Assembly (NCBI GenBank): GCA_949752795.1
Contig: OX457072.1
Location: forward strand, 4,049,201-4,113,200
Direction: 5' to 3'
Source of the DNA: Hyperoodon ampullatus
Taxonomy: Eukaryota; Chordata; Mammalia; Artiodactyla; Ziphiidae
DNA length: 64,000 nucleotides
This document shows positions 12,446-23,604 of this stretch, in pieces. The notes beneath the pieces were generated by a model. The model ran no database searches and was not told where the DNA came from. It saw nothing but the letters and a program-made list of their open reading frames with translations. Made by a program: the position numbers and the translations under genes. The first letter of the stretch is position 1, and each line of letters starts with the position of its first letter.

Positions 12446-13099
12446 ACCTAGTTCATCCCTGTGCACAAAGCAAGGACCCCACAAACACGCCCTCCTTCTT
12501 TGTCTATGATTATGTGCGTCCCACTCACTAACGGGACTGTAACTTTTTTTTAGAGTGTATATCTTTCTTTTGGGTAAGAGAAACTCAGAACTCAAAGTCA
12601 GAAGCTGTAGGTTTTATCTTCTGTGACTTGAGTGAAGAAGGGGAAAAAAGGAAACCATAACTTGTTTTGACTGCAAGAAATCAACATTACGTGGTCATCT
12701 AAAATTCAATATTTTGTCTGTTTGCTCAGGGACTGTACTTTAGGGGGAAAAAGTTATCGTGTTTGTGATGAAAGACTACATACGTTATGAATGGTCATGT
12801 GATAATCTCGCCTCCATAACGAGGAGGGTTAAGTTGTAAATCATCCGTTCCCAAACCATTGGTGAGAAAATACTTTAAATTTCCTCCAAAACATGTTGAA
12901 ATTGACAGGATGGAGAAATGGGGTGGAAAGAAGAGAAATAAAGAAGTTTGCGATCAAGATGGTGGGCAGATTGGGAGGCAATATGAGAGCAGCTACTGGA
13001 TGACAAATGGGCTATTTTCGGAAATTGGTACCCAAGCAGAGCAGCAGATCCTGGCACGCTGAGGTGGGTGTGCACAAGGTGTGGTGCGCGCTTATAGCA

Positions 13100-13235
13100 G
13101 GGAAGCTGGACTTAGATTAGGAACTGGGACAGGCTTCCCTACGCAGAGGAATGGTGCTTAACCTGGAAACTGAAGGATGAGGCGGGATTAACCGGAGAGA
13201 TGTGGCTTTTCAAGGTAGAGCACAGCATTTCGTGT
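13100..13235 (-). mobile_element. L2 LINE fragment, antisense
   Basis: 'gacaggcttccctacgcaga' followed by 'ctggaaactgaaggatgagg' matches the reverse complement of the L2 segment that reads roughly 'catccttcaggtctcag...' and 'aggaagccttccctgac'. It is short and old. Confidence 0.5.
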
Positions 13236-13443
13236 CTCGGGGGAAAGGGAGAGCTGGCAGGTGCCTGGGGGACCAGCTGAGCTAGAGGGAGTCGGGCTGA
13301 GAGCTACCAGTTCAGGCTTCCCAGGAAGAGCCGAGAAACATCAGCTATCAGCGAGTCAGCTTCCAGCACAGCTCTTCCGTCTCGCAGTAGAGGGAGAGGA
13401 GCATCAGGGAGATTCAGGAAGGCGCGAGCCAACGCTCCGTCGA

Positions 13444-13462
13444 GCGGCGCCCCCTGCCGGCC
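13444..13462 (-). promoter_or_regulatory. CTCF-type binding motif
   Basis: The minus strand reads GGCCGGCAGGGGGCGCCGC. Against the CTCF consensus CCASYAGRKGGCRSYR, 15 of 16 core positions match; the only mismatch is G for A at the third. The site sits in a small GC- and CpG-rich patch (13420-13480) in otherwise ordinary intron. CTCF sites of this strength commonly anchor chromatin loops. Occupancy cannot be inferred from sequence alone. Confidence 0.65.
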
Positions 13463-13514
13463 AAACCTCACGCTTCCCTCGTGATGGATTTCAGAACTCA
13501 GACCTAGGAGTTAA

Positions 13515-13608
13515 TTCTGCATGAAGGGTATACCTGTTCTGTTATTCTCTCTGCTATTATGTATGTTTGAAATTTTACACAATAATAATTTCTTTTTTTA
13601 AAAAAAAG
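13515..13608 (+). mobile_element. Old L1 3' end fragment
   Basis: 'tctctgctattatgtatgtt' and 'tgaaattttacacaataata' followed by an A-rich tail match the extreme 3' ends of old L1M elements. Confidence 0.5.
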
Positions 13609-14043
13609 AGCCTTCTCACCAGCTGCAGTCTGGTTGTGAACATGGGCCAGTGACCAGGTGTTTCCCTGAGACTAACCCTTGGCTGGCCTGTAACAGGGGA
13701 AAGACAGCAGTTCTGCCCTCCCTAGGGAGAAGGAAAGAGACAGGCTCATTCTGTTTGTTGAAGAATCAAAGAATGAGAGTACTTGGTTCAATTCCCTGAA
13801 TGTCCTACATCCGGGGAATTAGGCTATAAATCCTATAAAGCATTCTCCAGGTGTTTTCCAGGAACTCTTGTTTACACCCAGGCCACGAACGACACAACGG
13901 GAGGACAGGTTTCGTTTCACAGTGTTTTGGCATTTGCAGCTCAGACTGAAATTGCAAAGAAGCAGAATAGGAGAGCAATGAAGAATGGTGCAAATTTTTT
14001 GAATGTCTCATTCTATCTGTGGTTCTGACTCTATCTTTAGAAT
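13609..14043. other. Intronic sequence, unclassified
   Basis: No gene, RNA or identifiable repeat was recognised in this interval between the old L1 tail and the pyrimidine tract. Confidence 0.4.
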
Positions 14044-14158
14044 CCTTCCTTTCTTCCTTCTTTCCTTCCTCCTTCCCCCCTCACTCCCTCTCTCTCTCTT
14101 TCTTTCTTTCTTTCTCTCTCTCTTTCTTTCTTTCTTCCTTTCTTTGTTTCTTCCTTCC
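14044..14158 (+). repeat. Polypyrimidine microsatellite (TTCC/TTTC/CT)n
   Basis: About 115 bases are almost pure C and T, mixing TTCC, TTTC and CT units. The purity and mirror symmetry give it potential to form triplex DNA. The frames reading through it on both strands are translation of the repeat, not genes. Confidence 0.95.
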
Positions 14159-14627
14159 AAGTCATAATATATGCCAGGCACAAAATGACAGAAAAGTAAA
14201 TAAGCAGGTACTTTTCCTTACCTAAAGGTCCACTCCAGTAAGAAACACAATGATTAAACAAGCACAAAATAAAACATAATTATAAGCTGGGATAAGTGAT
14301 CTGAAGGAAGAGAATGGGGGCGCGGGTGTGCTTGATATAAAACATACTCCTAGAGAGAACTAATTTCATCCAGGGGCCAGAAGTAGTCCCCTTCTAGTTT
14401 AGAGGTTTCAACATAAAACGATCTCTTGGATTGTAATATTTCAAGGGTCTTATATCCCATCCTAATCCCTTTATCCATTATTTCCAAGAGGAGATAATGT
14501 TTAAATGCAGATGATAGAACTTTTGTCCACACCTCTTCCATAATTTCCACTGGAAACAAGTTAGGGAGAGGAGGGAGGGAAGATAACTCATTTAACGCCT
14601 GAGAGTAAGACTCAGTTTCTTTTCTTT
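14159..14627. other. Intronic sequence, unclassified
   Basis: The part at about 14170-14300 ('gccaggcacaaaatgacaga', then 'cacaatgattaaacaagcac') may be a very diverged L2 remnant. Nothing else was recognised. Confidence 0.3.
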
Positions 14628-14640
14628 AAAATGAGATTGT

Positions 14641-14700
14641 ACAGTGAGAGGCCCCCGTAACGCAAAAAAAAAAATAAAATAAAAAAAAATAAAATAAAAT
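14641..14700 (+). mobile_element. Severely 5'-truncated CHR SINE
   Basis: Only the last part of the SINE body ('acagtgaga' and 'ggcccccgtaacgc') and an A-rich tail with T interruptions are present. A 13-bp target-site duplication AAAATGAGATTGT at 14628-14640 and 14701-14713 is exact. It is a genuine insertion of about 60 bp that would be missed by repeat length filters. Confidence 0.9.
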
Positions 14701-14713
14701 AAAATGAGATTGT

Positions 14714-15041
14714 TGCACTAGGGAAGCTCTGAGGTCTTATCACCTTTTTTTTAACATTTTAATAAATAGTGTGATCCCATGGAGTCCTCTGGAGTTGGTT
14801 TTTACCTTAGAATGAAGTTTTCATGAGCTATATGCTATTCATTGTTTTGAAAGAAAATACTATGAGACCCACTGTACACCTCCTAGGACTACAGAAGGAA
14901 TCTTTATATTGTAGCATTTTAATGATGTAATGGGAATAATATTGTTCAGTGTCACTTATGTAGTATTCCAGCTTAGAATGCATAACCATGAGGAAACAAA
15001 CAGACAAACCCAAAATGAGGACGAGGAACACTCTTTTTCTT
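14714..15041. other. Intronic sequence, unclassified
   Basis: Nothing recognisable was found between the truncated SINE and the next pyrimidine tract. Confidence 0.4.
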
Positions 15042-15058
15042 TCCTTTTTCTTTTTCTT

Positions 15059-15089
<31 letters not shown>

Positions 15090-15091
15090 TT
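15042..15091 (+). repeat. Polypyrimidine microsatellite (CT/TTTC)n
   Basis: A run of C and T with TTTTTC, CT and TTTC units, the second such tract within 1 kb. Confidence 0.9.
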
Positions 15092-15410
15092 TAGGTACTG
15101 TACTCTTCAAAAAATGTCAAATAATAAAAGGCAAAGAAAGTCTGTGCAAACATTCCAGATTTAAAGAAAACTAAATGGATAAAACAAGCAAATGCAATAC
15201 CTGGTTCTAGACTCAATCTAATACCAGAGGGAAAATCCTGTAATGGACATTGTTTGCCAATTGATGAAAATGGAACACTGATGGTGAATTAGAAAGAAAA
15301 ATTGTACCAATGTTAAATGGACTGAAGTTGATAAATGTACTGTGGTTATCTAAGAGAATATCCCTCCTCATAGGAAAGAGACACTGGTGTATTTTAGGGT
15401 AAAGAATCAT
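15092..15410. other. Intronic sequence, unclassified
   Basis: No gene or named repeat was recognised. The 15150-15400 part ('aatgcaatacctggttctag', 'actgatggtgaattagaaag') resembles degraded interspersed-repeat sequence. Confidence 0.3.
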
Positions 15411-15710
15411 TGTGCTAGTCCTTTCCAACTGCTATAACAAAATACCACGGACTGGGTGGCTTATAAACAGCAAAAACATCTTGTTCACAGTTCTGGAATC
15501 TGGAAGCTGGAAGTCAGGGTTCCAGCATGGTCTGGTGAGAGCCCTCTTCCCTTCTGGGTGGAAGACTCTTCGTGATATTCTTACATGGCCGAAGGGTTAG
15601 GGTTCTCTCCAGGGATCCTGCTCATGAGGGCCTCCCAAAGGCCCCACCTACTAATACCATCACCTTTAGGGAGTAGGATTTCAACCTGTAAATTTGGAAC
15701 ACAGCAGCTG
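15411..15710 (-). mobile_element. MLT1-type LTR (ERVL-MaLR), antisense
   Basis: 'ctgctataacaaaataccac', 'ggactgggtggcttataaac', 'cacagttctggaatctgg' and 'cccacctactaataccatca' are the antisense signature of MLT1 LTRs. The right end decays into unclassified sequence and an (AG)n run at 15739-15759. Confidence 0.85.
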
Positions 15711-15799
15711 AGGTGTGTGCAATATACTTTCAAATGTTTGAGAGAGAGAGAGAGAGAGGGCAGTGATAAAGCAAATGAGGCCAAATGACAATCTGGGCA

Positions 15800-15885
15800 A
15801 AGATATGTGTGTCCAATTACTATTTTTATTCTTGCAATTTTTCTGTAAGTTTACAATTCTTTTCAAATAAAAAGTTAAAATATAT
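15800..15885 (+). mobile_element. Old L1 3' end fragment
   Basis: 'tgcaatttttctgtaagttt' and 'cttttcaaataaaaagttaa' match the last bases of old L1 elements, including the terminal AATAAA. Confidence 0.5.
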
Positions 15886-18110
15886 GTTGTTGGCTAAAGG
15901 ATCACTTAGAGTTCCAGGTTCCAGCACAGCGCCTCAGAAGTTCTAGAGAATTCTACCTCTATAATAACACAGTGCCTTGTGGAGGACATCTACGTTGGCA
16001 TTTGAAACAACTGAGCTGATATCATTTGCATAAAAAGCAAAAGAATTAAAGAGTTTCATGGCGGGTGTGAATTTGTAATGAGGAGTAATTCTAAAAGGGC
16101 TCCCCATTTTCTGTTCAGGCATATATTTGTCTTATACAAATTAATTGCTAAACAGATGAAAAAGAAAATCACCATCAAATGAACAAGGGAAAGTCTAGTT
16201 CTTGTGAAACAGATAATTCATGAAGGGAATGGTTATGATGGGCACGAAATTTGCCTTTGGTAATGACTTTTTAAATTGTAAAATACATAGAAAGCAAAGC
16301 TGATAGAAAGTCTTCATTTTTCTACTGCCAGAATATTGTCATAACAATTGTATGGTGTGTCAAATGCAGGCTGAATTCCTTTTTTAGGGCATAATAATAA
16401 AAGGGGTGATGATTACAGGGGAATTTGGACGAAGCTAATTTTCCAATTCTCTTAAAATCCGACAACGGATAATTTTAGGATGCTGTATACGTAAAGTTTG
16501 TTGTTGTTGTTTACGATTTTCACTGCTTTGAATAACAGCCTTCGGTAACTGGTACCCTGATCTGACTGCCCGATGGAGTCGCTCGCTCCTTCCTTGGCTG
16601 GAGCCTGACCAACAATGTAGCCATCCTCCTGAAGGTGGCGCTGTGCTCCGCGCGGTCCTGAAGGATGCGGGCGGGTGGAAACCCGGAGGGTGTGCAGGTA
16701 GAGAAGCAGCCCAGGTGCACAGCTCAAACGCATAAGGAGAACACAGTCTATGCAAGAAGCAACCCGCACCGTCGCAAATGGTGCCAATGAGGAGAGGAGC
16801 TCCTGAGGGCTTCTGTGTCCCACACACGGGTGTTGACATTCAAATGGCACTACGCTTTGTTCTTATACACGAAACTGATAATAAGTATGTCCTTTGCATA
16901 ATTCTTCCATCACCTTTTATCTCCCATCCTCTCACCTGGTTTCTTCTTTCTGTAACTTTTCCTCCTTCCCTCTCTTCTCACTCTTGGAGGTGCTTTAGAA
17001 TAGATGTTGGTGCTTCCACCGCCTAAAAGTTATATTATCGCAAACTCCTTTGTGCACGGGTGGCTAACTGACCTAGGAATATCGCCTACACTGCCTGAGG
17101 GTTGCAGTAATGAAAGGTTTTTTTGCTGGCCGGAAAAAAACCTGAAGGCCCAGTGTAAGATGTGGATGTTCTGCTGGCTTGACAGGGAGCAGACATAAGA
17201 CGTGTTGTTGGAAAATATTTTCTTTATCAATAATTGTCTTTTGGAGTTCACCTTTCTCAAGGAGAATGTGTAAGAAATGGTTTTCGAGTTTGAATGTTTT
17301 TTCTATCAATTAGTGTGGGTCTTTGCCAAAAGAATCATTTTTTGAAATTCATTCTTCAAGGACCATAGACAACAGCTTTTCTCTATTGAAGTATAAACAG
17401 AAAAGTGCAAATTCCATCCTAAGTTGTTGGCAGCCCCCATTCCATAGCGGGAGAACAATGATTAGGAATAGATCTGGTGAGGAAAAGCCAGCTGGGCTTA
17501 AAAACGCACAAAACCTTTGTTAGCGTTGGTAAGCCTCGTTACGGCTTATTAAGTAAACCAGCTGCGGTGCAGGCTGACCTGACGTGTCAGTGACAAAGGG
17601 GAACTCCCCAGAGAGCTCTCTCCTGAAGGAGGTGGTGTGTTTTCAGGTGAGCCCTGTCCACATCACGACCACAGAGGTGACGCTTCAGACACAGCAGGTG
17701 GAGCGAAAGTGGAGGGGAGCAATAAGAATGTTTTTTTAAAATTTGGAAACATACTTTTGGGGGGTTACTAACCAAATGGGTTTCCCTGCATAATAAGAAA
17801 CGTGGTTGATACGTGATTTCTGTACAATATTTAATTTGTGGAAGAATAAGAGGTGCGTGATGGTGAGCAGTCATTTCTTCTTCTGAGTGGAAAGAAGCTG
17901 TAGGAAGAGTCTCGGATCATATTAGGACAGACTGCCCACCAGGTATCACAAGAAACATGGCCAAGGAGATTCCATGGGCTCCTTTTCTTATGTTCAAGAA
18001 GCAGTTAACTTTCTGTGGTGAATGAACTACATTTATTCTTGTTTAGAAGCAGAAAGGTGAACCAACCAGCCCCTCAAGTCTCCTGTCATTATTTGTCCCT
18101 TTCAATCACA
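15886..18110. other. Intronic sequence, mostly unique
   Basis: No exon, RNA gene or firm repeat was recognised. A mildly CpG-containing patch lies at 16540-16800 and carries the weaker CTCF-like motif listed separately. Confidence 0.4.
16628..16643 (+). promoter_or_regulatory. Weaker CTCF-like motif
   Basis: CCTGAAGGTGGCGCTG fits CCASYAGRKGGCRSYR with two mismatches (positions 3 and 5), and the strong AGGTGGCGCTG half is intact. It points right while the better site at 13444-13462 points left, so the pair is divergent. Confidence 0.4.
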
Positions 18111-18240
18111 GAATCTCAAAGCTGACAGGGCGCCCTGGAGATCATCCACTTTCTGAATGAGGACACCAATGTCAATGATTGTCCAAAGTCATGCAGGTCA
18201 TAAGGGGCAAAGATGAAACAGCAACCAAGTTCTGTCAATC
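18111..18240 (+). mobile_element. Ancient L3/CR1- or MIR-like fragment
   Basis: 'cagaatctcaaagctgacag', 'cgccctggagatcatccact' and 'ttgtccaaagtcatgcaggt' follow the usual order of an ancient CR1/L3-type repeat. It is heavily diverged. Confidence 0.4.
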
Positions 18241-18550
18241 TCCCATCCACAGTTATATTCCCGCCAAACAAAAGGACCTCCCCAGTCTCTTTACACCAAA
18301 TACACAGAAAGCTAACACCTCTCCCCATCTTCAGCCCCAGGCTCCATGCTGGTCCCCAGGAGCACTCCCATTAGCCTCATGTCTTGTCCATATAGATGGG
18401 GCCCCTTAGAGGACAGATCCTAGGACCCTCATCTGAGTGTTTAGTCCAGCTACAACTCAAAGAAATGAAGAGCTTTGCTGTGGTAGAAGCTAGCCTGCCC
18501 CAAGCCCCCAGCCCCACGTGACTTCTTTCCAGGGACAACACCGCATCTCG

Positions 18551-18585
18551 CTTTTGACAGCCTGTCTTCCTGTTTGTCTTTGTAG
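18551..18585 (+). promoter_or_regulatory. XKR4: Splice acceptor of the last XKR4 coding exon
   Basis: A pyrimidine-rich tract (cctgtcttcctgtttgtctt) runs into TGTAG at 18581-18585, and the reading frame of XKR4 opens directly after it. 'ttttgac' at about 18552-18558 is a plausible branch point. The exon begins with GT that completes a split glycine codon, so the intron is phase 1. Confidence 0.9.
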
Positions 18586-19532
18586 GTTTCACAGCGGCTG
18601 CCTCCCTCGTGTCCTTGGCTTGGGCCTTGGCCTCCTACCAGAAGGCCCTCCGGGACTCTCGTGATGACAAGAAGCCCATCAGCTACATGGCCGTGGTCAT
18701 CCAGTTCTGCTGGCACTTCTTCACCATTGCGGCCAGGGTCATCACCTTTGCCCTCTTCGCCTCGGTTTTCCAGCTCTACTTCGGGATCTTCATCGTCCTT
18801 CACTGGTGCATCATGACCTTCTGGATCGTCCACTGTGAGACAGAATTCTGTGTCACCAAATGGGAAGAGATCGTGTTCGACATGGTGGTGGGAATCATCT
18901 ATATCTTCAGCTGGTTCAACGTCAAGGAGGGCAGGACACGCTGCAGGCTCTTCATTTACTATTTTGTGATCCTTTTGGAAAACACGGCCTTGAGTGCCCT
19001 CTGGTACCTCTACAAGGCTCCCCAGATCGCGGACGCATTTGCCATCCCAGCGCTGTGTGTGGTATTCAGCAGCTTTTTAACTGGCGTTGTTTTTATGCTG
19101 ATGTATTATGCCTTCTTTCACCCCAACGGACCCAGACTCGGACGGTCCCCAAGTTGCGCTTGCGGGGACCCCGCCGCTGCCTTCACGCCGTCTCCAGAAG
19201 TGGCCACGAGCGCCCTGCGGTCCCTCTCCAACACCCGCAGCGTGGCCGGCGACCGCGACCAGAAATTCGCAGAGCGGGACGGGTGCGTGCCTGTGTTTCA
19301 GGTGAGGCCCACGGCCCCGTCCACCCCGTCCTCTCGCCCACCACGGATTGAAGAATCTGTCATTAAAATTGACCTGTTCAGGAATAGGTACCCAGCATGG
19401 GAGAGACACGTTTTGGACCGAAGCCTCCGAAAGGCCATTTTAGCCTTTGAAGGTTCCCCGTCTCCTCCGAGGCTGCAGTACAAAGACGATGCTCTCATCC
19501 AGGAAAGGCTGGAGTACGAAACCACCCTGTAA
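18586..19532 (+). CDS. XKR4: XKR4 terminal coding exon (C-terminal 315 residues)
   Basis: XKR4 is an XK-family multi-pass plasma-membrane protein; after caspase cleavage of its cytosolic tail it scrambles phospholipids and exposes phosphatidylserine. The exon follows the TGTAG acceptor, completes a split Gly, opens with [18 protein letters not shown] and stays open to TAA at 19530-19532. Counting from that Phe, hydrophobic segments lie near residues 1-16, 34-60, 61-82, 94-112, 121-141 and 151-177. A hydrophilic cytosolic tail of about 135 residues follows and ends LEYETTL. The tail contains AERD-G at about 228-232, an Asp-Gly that could be a caspase site; this is my guess. I recognise the [20 protein letters not shown] block and the end as XKR4 rather than its paralogue XKR6 or XKR7. 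There is no frameshift or stop. The start methionine lies in an exon outside the window. Confidence 0.95.
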
Positions 19533-19904
19533 AGCAAGAAGGCTTGGAGGGGCCCCAAGCTCCAGACCCAGGGGTGACAGCCGGGCCGTGGCAATAATGA
19601 AACTCTGCCCCGGAGTCGAGCAGCGAGCTGTGCTGTTCGCAGTCTGACCGTCATCAGGATGCGTGTCTGGCCCTGCCTCAGCTGACAGCCTGCTGCTGGC
19701 CTCCTTTGAAACAGCAGCCCAGAGACCCTACTGTTCCACCTGAAGGGAACGGGCCAGCTCAGTAGGACCCCTTGTCGCCACCAACCCCTCCTGCCCCGCC
19801 TTTCAGCACATCCACCTGAGGGTACTATTATTATGGGAAATGTTGCCTCCGATCCCTAGGGTGTTTTGATGGAGTTAACGGATCTTTGCATAAAAATATA
19901 CTGA

Positions 19905-19948
19905 GTCATACACACACGTGTACACACACACGAACACACACACACACC
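19905..19948 (+). repeat. Imperfect (CA)n microsatellite
   Basis: 'catacacacacgtgtacaca' continues as CA units to about 19948 within the proximal candidate 3' UTR. Confidence 0.85.
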
Positions 19949-21034
19949 AATCCTGTCAAAATAGCTTAGGTGATTTCTTTTGATGCAAAGCTGTGATTCC
20001 CACGGGAATATAAAAGCAAAGAGAGAGAAAACATATCCCTCAAGACTCCAGAAAAGAAAAAATAGTAAAGCTAAGAAAGAATTCATAAACCATTCTCACG
20101 TGAAAACCAATCCCATGCGTGAAAAGCCTATCCAATGGACAGAAAACCCAAGTGTGTTTACGCATGTATTAGAATTGATGGAATGGTTCGTTTTCAACAT
20201 GTCAGGATTTTTTTCCATTTTAAATTTTCAGTTGAGAACATCTTTCATGACAGATACCCCACGCAGCCCATGGCTGGCTTTTGACGAGACCAAGGAGCTC
20301 GATACCTTGGTGATGAAAGTTCAATGATAATCAGGATGCAGTATTCAATTGCAAAAATTTGATAAAACCACGAAGAGGAAGCGGGAGAAAAAGGCAAAGT
20401 GAGCATCCGATTTCCCGGCCTGTGCAGCTCACACGGGAAGGTCAAGGCAGAGCGGAGGGAGAGCCGGGCTGTGCTCAGGTCCAGGAGTGGAGGCTCTGCG
20501 TGAGTGCGGAGAGGCCAGATTCCAGAACATTCCACGCCACACCCTTCTGGTACCAAACACCGTCCAACACGGGATGGACGGGGATGCCCTGAGCGGCTGA
20601 GCATGAGTGGCGTGAGCCCCCCGAAAGCGGAAGAGAGCACGAACAGTCAAGTTCTTCGCTGTGTACAGACTCCCCCCTCCCCCATCCAAGGTCAAAGTGA
20701 TGTGTCTCTTAGAGGCTTTGGGACACATTTTAGTAAGTATAAGCAGACAGATGCAGTGAATATGCTATAAGAAAACCCTTCTGAACCGATTGAGGTCTTA
20801 TCACTAGATCCACTAAGATTCGTATTTGAGTCCTTTGTAAAGTCGCACTCTTACAACAAGCTTCTGGGTTTTAAATACCTCCGTCCAGCAAGTAAACGTT
20901 CCCCACTTTCTGTTCCCAGCGTCCCCCAGTCATGGTGCTTTTTGTTGCATTAAAAGTGCCGGTCAAACTTTGATAGTATTTTTTTATAGTTGGTGCAGAG
21001 TGGAATAACTCATGGATTATTTCAATATTTTTGT

Positions 21035-21040
21035 AATAAA
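21035..21040 (+). terminator. XKR4: Proximal polyadenylation signal candidate of XKR4
   Basis: This canonical AATAAA lies about 1.5 kb after the stop codon, in 'tttttgtaataaaaaatat'. T-rich sequence with 'cactttttttatag' lies about 30 bases downstream. It would give a short 3' UTR isoform. Several other AATAAA hexamers (23056, 23194, 26649) occur further on with poorer context. Confidence 0.45.
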
Positions 21041-22199
21041 AAATATATAGGGTATACATATAAGCATCATCACTTTTTTTATAGACCTGGAATCGTTTAA
21101 AATACTTTAAGCATCATAGTTACTTGGGATGTCAGAAACTGGTCCACAGATCCCATCGACCTGCCTTGGCAGGTTAAGAACATGCGTCTCTTGCAAGATC
21201 ACCCTACTTTGCCATGTTGGTGCCCCCAGGAACCTGGCCAAGGGTGCTATCAGAATATCAGGGGACAAGAGAATCAGCTTAACTAGAAAGGGCTTGTCAA
21301 GACTGGCCAATGTTTCCCAGGAAATCAAAGACGTAAGTGATTACCTTCTTCCATCTGTTATGACAAACCTGACCACAGTGGAAGATGTCTTAAACTTCCT
21401 TCCCTGGTTTTATATTAACCCAACCGATATACTAAATATTAGTCAAGTCACTTAAAAAATATCAGTGTAAAAAAAAATCAGTGTAACATATTCAGTTTTT
21501 TGGACTGTCCAATTAACTTTAAATAGTCAAGGTCTAGAGCCACGACCTGTAATGGGTGTATCGTACATAGACTGCTGTCCCTATGATGACACCCACAGGA
21601 AGTGAGAGGGCTCGACCTAGGACTTCTTTTGGTACAAAGCCCCAAAGCAATGTTTTAAAAAATGGATGATTTTTATCAGTAGACATATTTTCCTAGTACT
21701 CCATGATTTGATCCTTCAAGCAAGAGTCCATTAAAAGATAATAGTCTTTTGTTTGGATGTGAAAACATTATCTAGTCACCAGTAAAGGCCCAGGAAGATG
21801 CTCTTCTTGTCGGCAATTAGTGAAAACATCCCACCCCCAACTATAGAAGGAAACAAAAGATTATAATGGCAGATTCTTCACTTTGGTGCCGAACCACGAG
21901 TCACTAGCTTCATTAATTAATGATCTTTGTAAATTGAATTGCTCAGTTGAACTCTACCTTTGATTCCACGAGTAAATAACAGATTATAATAATGTCAGTC
22001 AACAAACACAACAGACCCCATCACTCTTCAATCATGTAAGTCCTAAATTATTTCTCAACTTGATCCTTCATTTAACAGGTCAAGAGTCAAAATAAGTGCT
22101 GTGTGGCTAAAAAAATGACGTACTGTGCTTTGTCTTGGGGGTGAGAATGCAGTCAGGAGGGTAAAAGAAGTTTGAATTTTTCAGTGATTTCCCAAATAC

Positions 22200-22207
22200 T
22201 GTAAATA
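22200..22207 (+). promoter_or_regulatory. Pumilio-type element TGTAAATA
   Basis: An exact match to TGTANATA in the sense strand of the candidate 3' UTR. Single 8-mers occur by chance, so this is weak evidence alone. Confidence 0.3.
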
Positions 22208-23268
22208 CTCTGTTATCCAGCATACTTGAAGATTTTGATGTTTTAGTCAAAAATTCTTGTGAAGGCAATGACATCTCTACCATGTTATAAATTACAAACT
22301 TTCTCAAGATTACAAACAACAACAACAACAAAATTTTTACTTCCAAGGAGAATCATGACTTAATCTTGCTTCCATGATTCATAAAGTGCTGCATTGCCAT
22401 CAGACTGTGTGGTGATGAGAACGTGTATTAGTTTCTAGATCCACCGATAACAGAGAGTTTAAAGTATTAGGATTTAAAGAGACATTGTCAACGTACAAAG
22501 GAACAAAGTTTGATTTTCATATGTATAGTTTAGTTCTTCCTAAGATTTTATTTTCAATTTACCATTACCTCGTCCACGGAAAGTAACTCAAGAATCCAAA
22601 AGGAACCAGCCGTGGTTAGCATACGAATTGCAAACCCTGGATTCTTTATCTGTGGGCTGCAACTAACTTCCTGGGCTGGGTCTACTTGGGTCCCCTGTAA
22701 GGGGTGAGGGGCCTGTTCTTAGTGCTTGATTTTTGCATAGGACCATGAAATTTTCTAAAAGAGAATATTATGAATTTTTTTCACTTTTAAATTAGCATTT
22801 CTCAACAAAACCTTATTTGAAATGAAGGACCATATGTATCTTAACCACACTGAGACTTTAAGTATTTGTGTGGAAGAAAAAAAATTTTTTTCTCCATGTA
22901 AGTCAAAGTTTGGTCCCCCAAAATGACTATGTCCTTTAAATCTTCTCCCATTTCCATTGTCCTACTTAACTATGTACTATCTAGTTCAGTAACCTTGACT
23001 TTGCGAACACTTTGTTACTATCCCTTTATGATATTGCTGTGAACACGACAAATGAAATAAATTCTCCTACTGACATGGCAAGAATATGCAATTCAAGTAT
23101 AAGCAAAAGAGAAAATACAAAGATAATCTGAAGATAAAATACATTGAAGTATTTATACTTAATTTCTAAATGCCCAATTCCTTTGGCTCTGTGAATAAAT
23201 GAAGTAATTAAACCAATTAAAAGTGAATAGGAATCATTGAAAGCTCAATGACTTATTAAAGAAATATT

Positions 23269-23276
23269 GTATATAC
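23269..23276 (+). promoter_or_regulatory. Pumilio-type element TGTATATA
   Basis: An exact match to the preferred Pumilio octamer in the sense strand of the candidate 3' UTR. Confidence 0.3.
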
Positions 23277-23604
23277 GTGTGTATGGTATGGATAACAGAT
23301 ACATATTACATATAATACATGTGCACACACACACAACTAAAGTAACAGATGAAAAGAGTAAAGTATATACTGCCCCTTTCATACATATAAATTGGTATGT
23401 TATTGACACGTGAACTTTTAGATCTAAAGCTTTTTCCCCACTCCTTTTTGGCATCAGCCCAAGCGTAGAGCCCATGTCTGTAAGACATCAGCACACTTGT
23501 GAACTTTGGTTGGAAATACCTAGATATAATTTATCACTTTTAGCTTGTATGAATTTCCCCCCCTCAAGGATCTCATCTTTTAAGCAGTTGACTAGAATAG
23601 TTTT

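Larger units (their letters stand above)
1..18585 (+). other. XKR4: XKR4 intron (3' part) upstream of the last coding exon
   Basis: This stretch is intronic by position: it ends in a splice acceptor directly in front of the terminal XKR4 coding exon and shows no other convincing coding exon. It is built from L1, L2, LTR, CHR SINE, MIR and MLT1 fragments separated by sequence I cannot classify. Two parts stand out as possibly regulatory: a CpG-rich block near 6.8-7.9 kb and a CTCF-like motif at 13444. The intron starts outside the window, so its full length and the preceding exon are not visible. Confidence 0.85.

Noticed and set aside
14019..14267. Ser/Phe-rich and Arg/Glu/Lys-rich frames
   Set aside because: Direct translation of the polypyrimidine microsatellite.
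18450..18833. 127-codon minus-strand frame overlapping the XKR4 exon start
   Set aside because: It is the antisense shadow of XKR4 coding sequence and crosses its splice acceptor.
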